From Branchiostoma floridae (taxonomy: Eukaryota; Chordata; Leptocardii; Amphioxiformes; Branchiostomatidae), in contig NC_049981.1 of assembly GCF_000003815.2 (NCBI RefSeq), positions 26,993,785-27,057,784 of the forward strand: a stretch of 64,000 nt of DNA, read 5' to 3'. The notes beneath the pieces are model-generated. The model searched no databases, had not been told where the DNA came from, and saw only the letters and a list, made by a program, of their open reading frames with translations. Below are positions 1 through 12,239 of this stretch, piece by piece. The translations under genes and the position numbers were made by a program. How positions within the stretch are numbered: position 1 is the first letter of the stretch; each line of letters opens with the position of its first letter.

Positions 1-986
1 ATGGGTTATTAGAGTTGATGATATGGAAATGTTTGCCAGAAAATGTTTAAGAAGAAATTCAGAAAGTGTTCTCTCCCCCTCCAAAGTTTGAAGTTGAAAC
101 AGTTCTGATGGAAACTTCTCTGTGAAGAGGGACGTGCTGGCGGGGAGGAAAATTAAGAGTTAGCCGCGAATTTCAGAAAAGAACAACCAAGGAGTGGAAA
201 ATGAGGGCTTGGGATCGGCTCAAAGGGTTTATTCCGCTGAGGTCGGGTGGAAAAAGTGGATAATGAGCGCTCTGGGAGTCGGAGACGGAGATTTTAATTA
301 CTCTTTTCAAGCCGTAAGTGAGCCCAGAAGCGAACGACGCGGTTGATCAAATATGTAATTAAGACCCCCTAAACTCAAATGCATCCGACAAATGGGGGCT
401 CTTGGCGGATTAGACTCGTCTACATCCCTCGGACGGAACTTTATCCGCACAGACAGTCTGGCTTTCTGTACCGACGGTACTGTACATGTCACAGAATAAA
501 CCTGGGAACTACCGCTTATCAACATTATTGGAAACGCAGCTTCCCGTCAGCATCTTTTTGCCTCACAATCCTCAACATCACCTTTCTACTGACTAACACC
601 ACGCACGTCATTGTCGGCTATGATGGCGAAGTTTGAAAGTTTTAGAGTATGGTTTACTTCTCCTTCACTGTAGTCTACAACAAGCGGTGCAGTATCATAC
701 GCCAAATGGTACATCTTTGACCGACGCTGTTAAAGACCTGAATTCGCCTCATTGTCCACCTATCTTTGCTAACTTGTTTAATGAAATGTGTACCATCTAC
801 AAGTATCCACACCTGCCGACAGCAGGGACCAAGAAAATCTGGTCTGTATGAACAGGTGGTCACTATTCCAAAGGGCCACCAAAAAGTGGTCACCCTGGCC
901 AGGGCAGGTGTTTCTTATGTAGAGGCGATCATTGTTGTACAGGTGTGATAGAGTGCACATCTCTTGTTTTCAACACAGGTTTGGAG
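1..986. other. Upstream DNA, no gene; repeat-poor block and repeat fragment
   Basis: Bases 150-440 are free of simple repeats and contain TTTAATTAC and ATGTAATTAAG homeodomain-type cores. Bases 852-894 hold an imperfect inverted pair, GGTGGTCACTA and CCAAAAAGTGGTCACC, which recurs in intron 3 at 21642-21721 and so belongs to a dispersed repeat. No coding region is supported. Confidence 0.4.
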
Positions 987-990
987 TAGA

Positions 991-1210
991 AATTGTCTCG
1001 CCTCCTTCGCAGACTTCTAGCAGCACCAGCTTGTTTTGCAGGAGCGCTGATTGGCGATTTTCAACATGGGCTAATGTTCTCTAATGCCGGGAGATCGAGT
1101 TTCGCGCTTGTGGCTAGAGAACCTTAGCCCATGTTGAAAGTCGCCAATCAATGCCCTCGCAAAAAGAAAGGCATAGTGCTGCTAGAAAACTACGAGGGAG
1201 GCTAGACATT
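991..1210. mobile_element. Foldback MITE
   Basis: Two arms of about 93 bases (991-1083 and 1115-1210) are inverted copies of each other with scattered mismatches. Key shared blocks are CTAGCAGCAC, GATTGGCGA, TTCAACATGGGCTAA and GTTCTCTA. The 31-base loop carries no coding potential. Structure is that of a non-autonomous inverted-repeat element. I did not find a clear target-site duplication. Confidence 0.75.
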
Positions 1211-2719
1211 GGTCAAATATTGCTAGTTGCCTACAATGGAAATCTAATGTGCTTTCCTGGAAAATCATTCTATCTTTCAGGCCAACTTTTTACTATTTTC
1301 TCCGTTCCCAGATGGGTCTGGCACTACGAGACCCGACGCCACATCGCCTCTCTCTCTCTCTCTCACCAGAACTTCCTGGAAAGTAATAGAAATTGGCTAA
1401 AATGGATGACATTATGCAAGAGGAGTTAGGCTTTCCTGCCATAGAGTACCATTTGCCTGTACAAGGAACCTTGTAGTAGGCTACAATGACTCCGGCAAGT
1501 GACAATATGGCACTACGATGACTCGGAAAGCGCGCCAAGCCACACCAAACTGGACCCTGCCGCCAACTCAGCTAACCCCGAACGTGACATCGGCGGGATT
1601 TATCCCACTTATCGCCCTGTTCCGTGTGGGATGCCATCAGTCCCCCATCACCTGTTTAGGACGGAGGCAAAATCGAATTTGCCAGGTGGAAGCCATGTAA
1701 AACCAGGCTGTGGAACCGGTCTCAGGGGCGCTGTTCACCAGCCCTGACGGAAATTGCGCAGAATTTTATATTTCGCGTATTTATCACTCTCAGGTATCCA
1801 TCGATTTCCCCCCGCGCGATGATATATTAGGGTAATTCGCGGAAGCGGGATAGTGGAGTGTAAGTTTGATATAGTTTGAGTGGCCGCCATTAAAAATTCA
1901 GGCCCCTGGTAAATAGATAGCGCCGGGAAAGTTTGGCAACCGTCTTCGGACGATCTATTGGAGATTTAGCCGTGATGAATGATGGGATAGTGGCCGTACA
2001 TCAGTGGGGAGGGCGGGAAGGAGGTGTCGCTGGGAGGGGAGGGAGAGGTCCAAGGTGAAACTTATCCTGACACCGCCAGAGAAAAGTTGGTGACAGAAAG
2101 GGGTGGGATTGAAATATGACAGGAGAGATGGCGATAGGATATACCCTGTCCACAGGGACTGACGCTAGCTTGCTACGGGAATCGACAGAACTCGTGTGAG
2201 TAAGTGCCACGCTCAGGATTTTGACACGGCGATACATCACCAGAGAAGTTATAAAAGTACAAGTGACAAAGTAGTAAATGCAGCGGCTGATAGGGATTGG
2301 GCATGCGCATTTGCCACAAAGGAAGACGGGATCTTTTCTTCACTACCCACCACCAAGGGTGTGCGTACGTCGAGCCGTGGTGTCCACTTCGGTAAAAGCA
2401 AGAAGTTTATTGGTAAAACACAATCAGCTAACCTCTTGAAACCCAGGCCCTTGTTCAACAGAAATTATGAGAAAAAGTTAGAATGAGAACTAGATCAAAC
2501 ACTGGAAAATTCTTTTGTTGCGTTATGGTACAAAAGCTCTGCACGCCGGAGAAATAGACAATCACCTCATCAGTAGGTGATCAAACTTGAACCTGGCCCC
2601 AAAAGCACACTTTTCAGGGAAAGTATTGTCGCTACTTTGACCACTTGTAGAAAACGAAACAACTTTTAAGACTATTTCCTTTCATCATATTTTCTGTAAC
2701 TATGTGATGTGACAAGGTC

Positions 2720-2751
2720 AACACACACACACTCGCGCACACACACAGACA
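2720..2751. repeat. (CA)n microsatellite
   Basis: Interrupted CA/CGCA repeat. Confidence 0.9.
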
Positions 2752-3889
2752 AACGGAATATTCTTTTATATCAGTCTATTGTTCGCATCTTTGCTTCTCA
2801 AAAACAGCCACATCACAGGCGAACACTTCTGAATTGAAAGATTCATAGAATCAGAGTGTAAATTAATTCTGAAGTTTGTTTCACCGTGACCTTTGGAACA
2901 ATCTGTTTCAGGTATATAGACTTTTCACTAACATATCATAGTGTGACATAGTTGTTAGAAGGGCATGTTTTATACCTATGTGTATTTAATGTTCGCACAA
3001 ATGTCATTTCACAACGGTTCTTGATAACTTTTGACGTTATCTAGAAACAAAATAAGAAACTTGATCACGCCAAACCATCTGCCCTAACAGCACTGGATTT
3101 TCTTCCGACCAAATGATCTCATGTCTCGGCAGGTCAGTGCGTACTGTTAATTCTGGGAATGTTCGGGTGTAAAAAAGAAATCTCATCGTCAGCAGATATT
3201 TCGCTCACATCATCTCATATCGTGAAGGCGCAGGACGAAGTAATCACACAGGAACCCTAGGGACTTTGGTGCCCTTTCCCCATATCCTCTCACCTTATCA
3301 AGCCTTCTTACGGTCGTACCCTGGACGCAGAAGCGTCTAGAGCCGCCGCAAATGACAGAATGAACCCTTGCTGTGGTACCTTAGTCGGCACCTTAGTCTT
3401 TACCACTGACTTCCAAGATGGATGCGTATAGAAGAAAACATGTCTTTAAACGAAGTGCTGAGTTTGAAGAGCGCTGTCCTTTGAGGCCACCCCCTCCCGG
3501 CCAGAGCTCGCCCATCCATCCATCTCCGCATCTCCCCGCTGACCACTCTTGCCGACATTCTAATTTGTGGATTTTCTGCGCCACCTTTACAAGCCCGGGA
3601 CAAATTACTTTCCTCGTGATCACATGGCTATCAATGCGCCACTAAGGCCGCTCTTAAAAGGTCTTAAAAGTTCGCCGAACCATTTTCATCAAACCCAAGG
3701 GCGGGCGATCTCGGAAACATGATTTTCTGCGCTATGGGTTCACGACTTCAATGGCATGTGGGCCAAGTTATATCTTCAAGCATGTAAGAGACCCACATCT
3801 TTGATTTAAGAGCTCTTGACATGCTTGCCTAGCTTCCCCCACTGGCTCGGCACGGCAGGAGCCCCGTCACAGTCAGGTTGTGTACAGGA

Positions 3890-4110
3890 AGTGACAGTGG
3901 CTTTTGACTCCGCGGCCTCGAAGGACGTTAAAATGAAACTTCAGCAGGGTTATCCGTCACTGTCCGCGACATGGCCGCCTCTGTAGCCTTCCTTTTAATC
4001 ACGCTGGTGAGGGGAATAAAATGTCAGCCATTAATGGCCAGAAATGTCGTGGCGGGGTAAGAAATATCGCCGCAATAAAACAGGGTTACACACATGGAAC
4101 CGAACGTAAA
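3890..4110. promoter_or_regulatory. Candidate non-coding regulatory block
   Basis: Repeat-poor with several homeodomain-like cores, including the palindromic CCATTAATGG around 4028-4037, TTTTAATCACGC around 3992-4003 and GCAATAAAAC around 4073-4082 (Hox-posterior type). Regulatory role is inferred from motif content only. Confidence 0.25.
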
Positions 4111-6284
4111 AAGCACTTAGCACTGGCGGAACGTGGGGAGTCGGACCGGTGTCGGCAGGCTAGCCCCACAGGACACCAACCCGGGAACGTCAAGAGTCCA
4201 ATGGTTTTATAATGGGAGGAAATAGCCCGCACTTTCAACGCGGAAGGCGACTTTACGTGAGCGCAATTATGGGACAAACTTAAGTCGTTTTAAAGGTTGA
4301 TAGAAGTCTTTCACAAAGTAGTACAAATACAGTTGATAATAGGTCAAAAGAAGGAGGTTTGGTAAAGATATAAACCTATTTGATCCGATAAAGCACACAT
4401 TCCAATTGCAAGTCGAGTTAGTCGAAGCTTCACAATATTTCACTGAGAGAGTCACAGAGTTACTTTTAGACATTACATGGGTTGCTGTTACATCCCCCTT
4501 GCTTACTTCCACTCACTGGCCGAATACTGAAAAGGGACGCAAACAAGATTTTCATAGGTATCAATGAGGTCAGGAAGAAGATGGTGTCTGCCCAAGTCTC
4601 TCTTTTTGTTCCATAGTGATTTTACAGATGTAATAAAAAGGGCCATGATGAAGGAGTGATACGTCTGTGACAAGAGCATCGGTGTCTCCACTCCCCAAGC
4701 AACACTATCGAAGTGTCCGCACCAAGTTTTGATGATGTCATCGTCTGCTCTGGCTGTCAATCATCTAGCAATGTATGATCGTCAGATAGCCTGCCACCCC
4801 TTTAGGAGCCTGTGGGGAGCCGCAGTGATGGGGTTGGAAAAACTCCCCTGGCGACCATAACCGCGAAACTGGCCCCACCTGATGTATGGTAGCGGCCAAA
4901 TGTGAGGCAGAAATGTTGTGCTTACGAGTTGGGCAATAAAGCCACTACTATACTTTTGGAGAGGAAATGTGGCTATTGCTGCGGTCTCTGATGATTGAAC
5001 ACGGGGTGACCCATACATTTTGCGCAGAGGTAGGTCGAAGGGACAGTCGCCGAAAGTTTCGCTCAACGAAAAACTTCTGAGCCAGGAATCGTGACATTGG
5101 TCGCCATGTTGATGACGTCATGTCCTCTAAGTTGTAATCACTTCATTAGGGTTCCATTTCTCAGTTCCTTTAACTCCACGATCTTTCTGTATGTCTAGAC
5201 AGGCTTGTTCTGTTGTTAGCGTCGCCACAAGACCCAATATTCATTAATTATAGCATAATTTTGTAGGCAGGGCACCGGGCAAATTGGCCACAAATTGGAC
5301 TGAAATGAAATTATCTTATCTCACGAAAAATAAAGCAGTTAACTGTAAAGTCTACCCAGTGGGGCAACGCCGAGAGATTGAGCTGAGAGCGGTAAGGACT
5401 TGAAGTTTGGACACTTTTAATGAAGGATTAATCTGAATGATAAAAAAAAACACAGCCTTTTTGTGCTGGGATATTTTTTTAAGGGAGAGAGAAGGGGAGA
5501 GAAATATCTTCAGAAACAAAAAGGATATCGACGTCTTAAAATTAAGTTTCCAGATACGCAATGAAACATATCAATGATAATAGGAGAAGGTACTAAGACA
5601 CAAACGGAACTTTTTGAAGAGTCCCCTTCTCCATAGCTTTTCCTTTTGTTTCAACCCTGTCCGACCAAAGTTAGAACTTAGAGCCACTTTTTTAGTCGGA
5701 GTTTCCCTTTGACACTTCCCTGTGGCGTTCTCGTGAATATTATGTCCAGAGACACAATATCACGTCCTTGGTCCATCCCTTGGTTTATGAAGCCATGGCT
5801 GGGGAAAGTGCGCAAGGAGCGTATTTTTGGACGGAGAGAATCCTGAAAGTATTTGGTGCGATGGAGGCTGGTCAAAGCACTCCCGTCGGGAAGACTCAGA
5901 AGAGTACAGTATGTCATAGCCCAGACGTCCAGAAGCGCGTTGTATCCGCCCCAAGTAGCTCTTCACGCAGATTTGGGCTTCCAAATGATGCCGAACGATG
6001 TAAACAATCCGCAGGTTGTACACAAGCTTGCGATTTATCTTCCCTTCTCCTATTTTCTATCCTTTCAAAGTGATCCCCGTGACAAGCTGTTGAGGGATGG
6101 GATGCTGGTCCAGCTGACAACGCTTAATCTTAGTCAAGAAACTCTCTGAAAAACAGCCCCCCTCCCCACAATCTCGGGAGAAGTTTCCTGAAACCTGTCA
6201 CAGTGCGTCAGAGCGCCGTTAACAAAGTCTCTGCCCCGGAGAGGAGGAGGTCAACTTCAAAAGAACTCCAAGAGGAAAGAGAAA

Positions 6285-6480
6285 TTAAATCACGTCTGAA
6301 TATTCACTGGGGTTTAATTCACCACAGACCGAAAGTAAATGAGGTTTTCTGACTTCTTTTATGGAGGAACAAAAGTGAAAATCAGCGGGCTCCCCGCATC
6401 ACATGAATAATTTAGGCTGGCCTTCATAAAGCGAGCCCCCATCCAACCGCAAGTGTCATGCCCAATTGTTTTCAGAGAAA
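6285..6480. promoter_or_regulatory. Candidate non-coding regulatory block
   Basis: A repeat-free stretch with GAATATTCACTGG, TTTAATTCACC, TTTTATGGAGG, ATGAATAATTTAGG and TTCATAAAGC, a dense set of homeodomain and Cdx/Hox-type cores within 200 bases. It resembles deeply conserved non-coding elements in texture. No alignment was possible here. Confidence 0.3.
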
Positions 6481-6952
6481 CAAAGGGATAGCGCGTATCC
6501 CGGATCCATCATTCCTCATATGCAGCGGGAGATGGATGGGGATATCTGCACGGCAAACAGCCTTCTGTGATGCGGGGGGTAGTCATGGGGAGCTGATCGA
6601 AATGGACAGAGGAATTCATGGTCCGAGAAGCAGAATAGTCTCCAGATCTAAACTACTAGCTGGGTGGGAAATCGCGCCACTCAGGTGTGTAGCCGGTCCT
6701 GGAGAATTTTCTAATGGCATTTAGAGGGAGGTGGCAATCGAGAACACAAGTATTAGGTACTGGCTAGCATGGCCAGTTGATGCTTCTCTGCGTCCGTTTT
6801 TACAAGTTTTATAGAAAGTTTTGCACCTGAAACAGTGAAAGCTCTGGACAACCCTCACAAACCAACCATCACAGTCAGCTGATCATAGATCATAGAGTTC
6901 ACGGTGCGGTTGATGAGGCGGTTCCACGGAGTAACAAGTACAAACTGATGAT

Positions 6953-6980
6953 GTCTCTACTCTACTCTACTCTACTCTCT
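6953..6980. repeat. (CTCTA)n microsatellite
   Basis: About five units of a 5-base repeat. Confidence 0.85.
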
Positions 6981-7518
6981 ACTATCACTCCTTTGAACTT
7001 CAAGGAATCAAAAGGACACCCGAAAATACAATGGCGACATGAGCATTGCATGTACATGTACACCCTAAACTCCCTATAACCTTCTTGCCTAGACCAAGCG
7101 AAATAGTATAGATGTATGTCACTTTTACAGCGATAAGGTTTGAAAAGTAAACGTACAAAGAGTTGTTGGCATGCCATTGACAAACACAAAGACATATGTG
7201 CCGTAAACTTTCGAAAAGTAAAAATACACGGGTCAAATCTTCAGAAGAATCGACGTGTCGGTGACTTGCGTGCCAGGCCGTTGTTCTGATGAGTTGGCAC
7301 ATATTTGTTATTACTTATCACGCGGCCGAATCACCTGTCGTTTAGCTCACTCATGCTTCAGAAGGACGTCGTTTTTCATTTTCCAGCCTCATATCAAAGA
7401 ACTTAGCCGTGTGGTTTGTCTTTGCACGCCAACTAGTGGTCGGTCTGTCAGCAAACAAAGAACTATCGACCCAATGTTCGTCTGGCTGAAATCAATCTTA
7501 GTGTTTTATTTTATTATT

Positions 7519-7543
7519 ATTTTTTTTGGGGGGGGGGGGGGGG
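7519..7543. repeat. Homopolymer T then G tract
   Basis: Nine T followed by about sixteen G, a possible quadruplex-forming run and a likely sequencing weak spot. Confidence 0.85.
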
Positions 7544-7677
7544 TAACATTATTCACCTGGAGTATGGAGATGGCTAATGGCGTTTGTGGTGTTCTAAAAG
7601 AACTGTTTAAAGTTACGTTTTGTAGGCAAATAGGGGTTTAATTTGTGACGCAACTGTAGGGTGTTTGGCCAAGAACC

Positions 7678-7895
7678 TAGTCTCTACCAGACTCCGGATC
7701 GCTGGAAAATCGTAGAAATGGAACAAATAGAGAGGAATATAACCGACCAGGGAACAGCTCGCGATCCTAGGATTAGGATTTACTGTTACTGTCGCGTTAC
7801 TGTTGCCTAGGCGGCTATATTCCTCTGGCCGGCATACTCCTCTATTTGTACCATTTCTACGATTTTTCCAGCGACTCGGAGTCTGGTAGAGACTA
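7678..7895. mobile_element. Foldback MITE
   Basis: TAGTCTCTACCAGACTCCG at the left end is mirrored by the inverted right end at 7877-7895. Inside, GCTGGAAAAATCGTAGAAATG-like and ACAAATAGAG blocks also pair, giving arms of about 70 bases around an internal region of about 75 bases. No coding potential. Confidence 0.8.
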
Positions 7896-7899
7896 CCGA

Positions 7900-8065
7900 A
7901 GAACCCAGGGCCTGGGTTCGAATCCTGTCAAGCTACCAATGTCGAGTCCTTGGGAATTCACCATACACGGCTTCCCTCGCTAAAAATGGGTACCTGACGT
8001 CGGTAGAAGGCGGCAGGACGAAAAGTTGGGCTTCCGTAGACATAGTGGATAACACATTTTAATAA
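7900..8065 (+). repeat. tRNA-derived SINE fragment (B box and central domain)
   Basis: CTGGGTTCGAATCCTGTC at about 7913-7930 is a good RNA polymerase III B box with T-arm context. The following GTCGAGTCCTTGGGAA and AAATGGGTACCTGAC segments resemble the central domain of widespread invertebrate tRNA-type SINEs. The 5' half with the A box appears replaced by the adjacent foldback element. Family naming is from memory and approximate. Confidence 0.5.
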
Positions 8066-9839
8066 GGGTCTAAACAATTTGAATTGGATTTGGGGACAAG
8101 AAACATCACGACATTATAAGGATAAGCTGTAAGTTGCAATCTGTGTCGGTCTTGCTGAGAAAGCCGAATGACAACAATGCAACTTGCTTCACAAGCAGTA
8201 TTCAAAACGTGCTAATTTACGAAATATCACTCACAATCACTGACTGCTAGACTATATAACCAAGCAGACAGAAAATGACTAGGACACAGTACTGTAAATG
8301 CATTTCACCAGGAGAAAGCACACACAATTATGTAGCTGTATCAGACATATATTTAGGCACGTTTTACATCCTTGGCAGTCAGTCGGTCAACAAAGCCATC
8401 GAAGGTAAATAGTCTTTATTTTTTCTCATGGTCAGTTGACCCCTAGTGACCGGAGCTTGACCTTTTAGTCGAAGGACAGTTGTGGTCTTGCCGGTATAAA
8501 AACTGGTCTCTCACGCGTAAGAATGAACTGCGTATTAGGGCTCCCTTCCCCGTGCGTTCTGTCTATGGGAATAAAAAGGCGCAGTGCAGTGTCTCTAAAC
8601 GTTTGTACCATATGTTCTGTATCGATGGAACCGATAACCTGAATTGTCAGCCGCGGACAGGAAGAAAGGCCACGGATGTCACGACGCCATTTTTCACCCA
8701 GCACATTTCTCCTACAGGCCCCCATGTGTATTGGTTTACCGAAGATTGATGTGCCAATGCATATGTATAGCGACATCGTAAATCATTGGCGGTTAAAAAC
8801 GACAGTACAAACAGCGGTCGCCCTGCCATTCCCGTCCAACTTTAAACAGACACATTCTTTGTCACAGAAAAACAGATGCGACATATTGCTGACTTGGTTC
8901 GACACGAATAGTTCACAGAACCAGCGAGAAAAACGCGCGGTGGCACGACAGGTTGTTTTTTGAGGGATGGCCAGGGCCAGTTCCTTACACTTGGATGAGT
9001 GTAATCTTTCGAGATAACGCAATGCATCACATTTTACGACATAATGGGTCGACATCTGCCGGGTTTTTAAGCTGTAAAGGTGGGGCTGGCCACATAAGGA
9101 GTGGAGACATCCGCCGTGGATAATGGCAACTTTTAGTGAGGGATGGTGCGAGGGGATGGTATTTCTGGTGGCACTCTCAAAGGGACGACGGCCCGACGCT
9201 ACCAGCCGCGCATTACACGATACCTCTGTCCAAACAAAGCGACCCTGAGCACACCCATACATCACAATGTACGTCAGTATCAGCGTGTTGTCAGCAAACT
9301 TCCCGCTACCTCCCGGAGCGAGGCGGCCGAAGCGCCCGGCCCACCGCCGCGTCGGTAGCCCAGACAAATATTGACAAGGCCGGTAAAATTACGACGGGAC
9401 TTGATACGTTCTGCCCACAAAACACCGTAATCGTTTCGCCTTCTCAACTTTTTCCACGCTCGACGAGTGACAAATGCAAATGTTACGTATTGATTCTGCA
9501 CCAAGCCCTTCTCGTTTGGCAAGTGATATATGGTGGGCTTATCTTGGCATATGGTTCCGTCAGAATTTTTTCCGACGGTCTGGCGAAACTTGCCATAATT
9601 CTTCTTACATCAGCTATATAAAAAGGTCAGGATACTCACACAAGGCCTGCCCGGAAGTTTGCAGGGAAGCGGGAGTATGCCCAGACGGAAAGCTCGGGGT
9701 CTCGACGCTTCCTCCCCGCCGCGCGAGGCCGTACAATAAAGCGGGACAGGTGAAAAATGAACCTATAGATTTTCGTTGATACCTCAGATACAGAACAGGT
9801 GGAGCGGGCTCCCGTGAATTTGTCTTTCAGATGATGCGG

Positions 9840-9990
9840 ACCGAGTGCGTGGACGCGCCGTCTGATTTATAGATATGAAATCATAAATCATGGCTTAAAA
9901 TCATAATTCATCACCAAGCTAATGGTCTCTTCCAGATAAGTTTCGGGTGGGGAGAGGCCTCTGCTCAGCGTCACATCAATAACGCAGTTC
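9840..9990. promoter_or_regulatory. Candidate non-coding regulatory block
   Basis: ATCATAAATCATGG, AAATCATAATTCATCA and AGCTAATGG lie within 70 bases, followed by CCAGATAAG and CCAGATAATCGG (GATA-type cores). Dense repeat-free motif clustering suggests an enhancer. This is inference. Confidence 0.3.
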
Positions 9991-10908
9991 GGCAAGATGA
10001 AAACTCGGCCAGATAATCGGGAAAGATACTACATTGTCGGCCTGGGCCGCCGTGTTGCAATTTACAATACTTCCGATTCTTCACCGTACAAACAGGGCCA
10101 GATGAGGTATAGCCGCAGCACCAAGCAAGGAGAAATGGCCGTCTCAAAGAATATTGCCACACCGTAAATGGGACGCCCGATATTGAATCATGCGTCAAGC
10201 CCAATTTATGCCCTACCCACCATCGAACTTTTTGCGTTTGCTTCAACTGTAATAAATCTGAACGGCTATAATCAACTTTTCTGTCAGCAAATTTGCAGCC
10301 ACTAATATGTTTTCCTAGCGCGGTCACAACGGGCATTATTCGCGAGCGGCCCAGCTTTGCACACAGTGTCAGCGGGCAGGATATATTTTCCTACATCTTC
10401 AAAATTGAGTTTTCAAAGACAAAATGCGCTTTCATCTGCGATTAGAGGAAAGAAGGCAAATATGTCTTGCGATTTGGAATGCTTCCGATCTTTCTGATGG
10501 ACAAATACAGACTGGCTCCGCTGGCTGTTTGACGTGCGTTTTGCCGGTGCTCAGAGCCCGTGCCGTGGATTGTGTTTACATACTCCTTTGTTGGCCGCCG
10601 CCGCAGGTGAGGGGGAGCCGCTGCACCTGCCGAAAGGTGCTCCCCTTTATCAGAAGTCAATACAGGTTAGGACCTAACCCACCCACACGGATCACTCCGC
10701 TGTGATGTAAACAAATGATATTCCAACGTGTGTTTTCCAACAAACGTTTGTTTTATTCAACTGGAGAATTCATAAACATTGCATAATCCATAAATCATAT
10801 TGTCATGTCAGTCGTCTGTGTAGGTTGAAAACACACACGAACTACACACGCCCTTGAGATATCCTTAGCTGTCTTGGTCTCTTCTATCTGCTTTGTCACA
10901 TTGAGAGG

Positions 10909-10947
10909 GACTTTTACATCGGACGATACACAGCGTATGTAAAAGTC
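10909..10947. repeat. Perfect 11-bp inverted repeat
   Basis: GACTTTTACAT and ATGTAAAAGTC flank a 17-base loop. Small hairpin of unknown role, possibly a tiny foldback element. Confidence 0.7.
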
Positions 10948-10996
10948 AGGTGGTCATAAGTCCTGCCAATACCTTATCATCCAAGTCGGTATAGGG

Positions 10997-11035
10997 TATA
11001 TATATATATATAATATATGTATAATATATATATAA
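10997..11035. repeat. (TA)n microsatellite
   Basis: Interrupted TA repeat. Confidence 0.9.
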
Positions 11036-11995
11036 ACTTGGCTGATTGCTCTAACAACACAGTAACAGTATGGTACAGCGAAGCATATGCTTCTACGTGA
11101 TACACGGATGATCGTTACAAGTGTTGTCTGTGACATTTCGCAGCACAGACGTGTTGTCCGCTCGCATGACAACTCCAATCCAACAGTGCATGCACCCCGC
11201 TAACACTGACGACCGTACCATGAAGATAAAAGGAACGTTCAAAGGAAATGTGCCCCCATTTTCTTCAAAGATACAGCTCCCAGCGGAAACAAACGTCGCT
11301 CGGTTCTTACATCACTTCCTCAGAAGTCGCTCATGCAATGTGATGTTTGTAATAGAAAACACATCGCTTGGGCGGTGCCTATGATTCATACCACTGCGCA
11401 TGAAAAACTACAATTTAACGTGACAACGAGGAAATCTTGGAATGATTTGAAGCGAGTATTGAAGGAAGAACACGTTTATAACGTTAGGTGACTTGTTATT
11501 AAAAAGGAAAGCTGCAGGAAAGTTGAACTTTGGTAGATGGCGCTTTTCGGCAGGTATGTCCAAGCTTGAGGCGCTTCCATTTGAACTGGAAAACGCAAGG
11601 CGACCTCGATGTTAAATATCGCTCATTGTCCAAGACAAAAAAGGGTTTTAGAGGGATGAGTTCGGAGATTCCATACCTGTGCATGCATGTCCCTCCGGGG
11701 AACGAGAGTGTCACTACCGGACGTGATCTCGTCCCCATCACTCATCGAGGTTATCCCCAGCCGTCTGACAAATGTCCCGTTCGGACGGGAACGCCCTATC
11801 ATATGCAGCTGTCAACGTGTGGCCGCCATATTCGTTACACCCGAATATCTGTCGCTATATTTAGTGGAAACCTGGTCCACATAGCCAGTAATCCCAACTT
11901 TTACAGTTCTAGACCTTGACATAAAGCTTAACCCGACAGAAACATGATATCGGCATGCCAGTCTTGGTGCTCGACTAAAGGCTAAACCTTCCCTC

Positions 11996-12235
11996 AATCT
12001 CTCTCTCCCTCCCTCCCTCTATCTTTCTCTCTTTCTTCGTTACTCTCTCACTCTCTCTTCTGTTAATATTGTCTCTCTCTGAATCCCTGCCTTTGTCTAT
12101 CTTAGCCCTCCGTCATGCAGTCAGTCTGCCCGTCTGTCTGTCTTTCTTTGTCGCCCGCTCTCTGTCTGTCTGTCTGTCCGTCAGTCAGTCTTTCTGTCTG
12201 CCTGTCTTTCTCTCTCCCTCTTTCTCTGTCACCTC
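11996..12235. repeat. Pyrimidine-rich tract (CT/CTGT/CCCT)
   Basis: About 240 bases of C and T rich sequence with TCTG, CTCT and CCCT sub-repeats. Open frames through it are an artefact of the repeat. Confidence 0.85.
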
Positions 12236-12239
12236 TGTA

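Larger units (their letters stand above)
1213..6280. other. Upstream intergenic DNA, no gene
   Basis: Mixed-composition DNA with only short, unsupported open frames on both strands. It contains a CA microsatellite near 2720 and a repeat-poor block at about 3890-4110 with a CCATTAATGG palindrome and GCAATAAAAC. The stretch 4270-5700 shows nothing I can name. Confidence 0.4.
6485..7677. other. Upstream intergenic DNA with simple repeats
   Basis: It contains a (CTCTA)n tract at 6953-6980 and a T-run followed by about 16 G at 7519-7543. No gene is supported. Confidence 0.45.
8070..11990. other. Upstream intergenic DNA, no gene
   Basis: It contains overlapping chance open frames (the longest on the minus strand, 8783-9367, 194 codons), a block with homeodomain cores at 9840-9990, a short perfect hairpin at 10909-10947 and an AT microsatellite at 10997-11035. 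A TATATAAAAAG string near 9613-9624 has no gene attached to it. Confidence 0.4.

Noticed and set aside
9613-9624. TATATAAAAAG as a promoter TATA box
   Set aside because: No coding start or exon follows within a sensible distance on either strand.
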